Below are positions 63,051 to 64,000 of a stretch of 64,000 nt of DNA, piece by piece (within the stretch, counting starts at the first letter, position 1; the number at the start of each line of letters is the position of its first letter). The position numbers and the translations under genes were made by a program. Source of the DNA: Acidimicrobiaceae bacterium (GTDB lineage Bacteria > Actinomycetota > Acidimicrobiia > Acidimicrobiales > Aldehydirespiratoraceae); assembly GCA_026706815.1 (NCBI GenBank), contig JAPOYA010000041.1, forward strand, positions 1-64,000, in the 5' to 3' direction. A model generated the notes under the pieces. The model had not been told where the DNA came from. It saw nothing but the letters and a program-made list of their open reading frames with translations, and searched no databases.

Positions 63051-64000
63051 ATGACGACTCGCATGGTGATAATCGGCGGGGGTCCCGCGGGCAATAGTTG
63101 CGCTACCACAGCGGCACGACTGGGTGCAGAGGTGGTTCTCGTTGAGCGTGACACGATCGGCGGAGCCGCCCACCTCTGGGACTGCATACCTTCCAAGGCT
63201 ATGGTCGCAGCAGGCAACGCAAGATCCTTCGTGCAGCGGTCCATGCGCATGGGGCTTTCGGAGGTTGCCACCGATGTCGATCTCGAACTGCTCCGGGACC
63301 GTTTGTCAGCCCTTGAACATCGGCTCGAATCTCAGATCCGGAGCCTGCTTGCCAGCCAGCAGGTTCAGTTCGCCCACGGAACAGGCACGATGCTCGACGC
63401 CCATACAGTAAGGGCGTCCACTGCGGACGGGGACATCGACTTCGAAGCTGATGTGATCGTTCTGGCAACTGGGAGCCGGCCTCGTGTTGATGATTGGGCA
63501 CAGGTCGACGGCGTCCGAGTGCTCACCACTCGAGACGCGTACCCGCCGCCGACGATGCCTGAACACCTCGTCGTGATCGGCTCGGGCGTTACCGGCGTGG
63601 AGTTCGTCCACATGTTCGAGTCGATGGGCTCTGAAGTCACCTTGGTCGTCAGCCGTCAACAGGTGCTGCCGGCCAAGGATCCTGAGGTGGCGGCCGCTCT
63701 GGAGGAGGATTTCTTGCGCCGCGGAGTCCATCTTCTGAAAGGCGCGCGCGCCGTCAGCATCAGCAAGGACGGTGAGGAAGTGACTGTCAGTTGTGACGAT
63801 GGGCGGGTGGTGACGGGTTCTCATGCACTTCTGGCTATCGGCTCGGTTCCCAACAGCCAAAAGCTCGGGTTGGACAATGCCGGTGTGCGCGCAGAGGGAG
63901 GTTATGTGCCAGTCGATGTGAACCTGCGCTCCAACGTGAGCCACATCTACGCAGCCGGTGACCTCAGCGGTCGCCTCCCGCTGTCATCGGTGGCAAGCAT
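63051..64000 (+). CDS. LpdA-like FAD/NAD(P) pyridine nucleotide-disulfide oxidoreductase (partial)
   Basis: The gene runs off the window after ~316 codons without a stop. The N-terminal FAD motif VIIGGGPAGNS is followed by GGAAHLWDCIPSKAM, where only the second of the two usual redox cysteines is present; ATGSRPR and the NAD motif IGSGVTGVEFVHMF follow, then IYAAGDLSG near the end. The missing first Cys resembles mycobacterial LpdA (Rv3303c), which acts as a quinone reductase and not as lipoamide dehydrogenase. ATG 63051 is used; in-frame TTG 63048 lies directly before it. TAGCAT at 63036-63041 may be its -10. Confidence 0.85.
   Translation, partial: MTTRMVIIGGGPAGNSCATTAARLGAEVVLVERDTIGGAAHLWDCIPSKAMVAAGNARSFVQRSMRMGLSEVATDVDLELLRDRLSALEHRLESQIRSLLASQQVQFAHGTGTMLDAHTVRASTADGDIDFEADVIVLATGSRPRVDDWAQVDGVRVLTTRDAYPPPTMPEHLVVIGSGVTGVEFVHMFESMGSEVTLVVSRQQVLPAKDPEVAAALEEDFLRRGVHLLKGARAVSISKDGEEVTVSCDDGRVVTGSHALLAIGSVPNSQKLGLDNAGVRAEGGYVPVDVNLRSNVSHIYAAGDLSGRLPLSSVAS

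Overview
The window looks like a chromosomal segment of a high-GC actinobacterium. The gene order tlyA-nadK-recN-pyrG-Nudix-xerD and scpA-scpB-rluB-tyrA-aroA-cmk, the korAB pair, an LpdA-type flavoprotein, frequent GTG starts with GTGA or ATGA overlaps, and many start codons only 6-8 nt downstream of a TANNNT hexamer (leaderless-type promoters) all point that way. Acidimicrobiia is my best guess; this rests on gene order and style, not on a database search.

Layout. 1-470: the 3' end of a 23S rRNA gene, a 5S rRNA gene and a strong hairpin terminator. 539-6932: a tightly overlapping three-gene cassette (DUF6361 protein, PLD-type nuclease, SF2/SNF2-like helicase) that looks like a defence module. 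6977-8344: a DUF4143-type ATPase behind a 23-bp repeat array that reads as a chain of four overlapping 9-codon ORFs ending exactly on the ATPase start codon. 8407-32274: mainly core genes (TPR protein, korAB, HAD phosphatase, tlyA, nadK, recN, pyrG, Nudix, xerD, HD protein, trpS, scpAB, rluB, tyrA, aroA, cmk, plsC, ispH, rpmB, rpmG, murI, rph, rdgB, EamA transporter). 32343-34034: an N-acyl-D-amino-acid deacylase. 34141-42048: a second defence-like island beside a tRNA-Leu gene, made of a large Eco57I-type adenine methyltransferase, a PLD+SNF2 helicase fusion and a convergent, AT-richer unknown gene. 42220-44896: tRNA-Leu(UAG), clpP, rpe and an RlmD/TrmA-like RNA methyltransferase. 44897-50433: a decaying mobile region with a tyrosine integrase, an ISL3-family element inserted on the integrase stop codon (8-bp target duplication, two frameshifts), a second internally deleted ISL3-type remnant, and a three-gene envelope-protein operon with a recent 228-bp internal duplication. 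50434-63018: a surface-glycan cluster (glycosyltransferases of GT2 and GT1 type, polytopic GT-C and YfhO-type membrane proteins, a methyltransferase-like protein). 63051-end: the start of an LpdA-like flavoprotein.

How the genes work together. The 12-28 kb block combines RNA modification (tlyA, rluB), chromosome maintenance (recN, xerD, scpAB), nucleotide supply (pyrG, cmk, nadK) and the shikimate/tyrosine branch (tyrA, aroA) in short translationally coupled runs. The glycan cluster would build and export a decorated polysaccharide or glycolipid. The two PLD+helicase cassettes use the same kinds of parts (nuclease-like PLD fold and DNA translocase, one with a modifying methyltransferase) but share no obvious gene order, so they are probably independent acquisitions.
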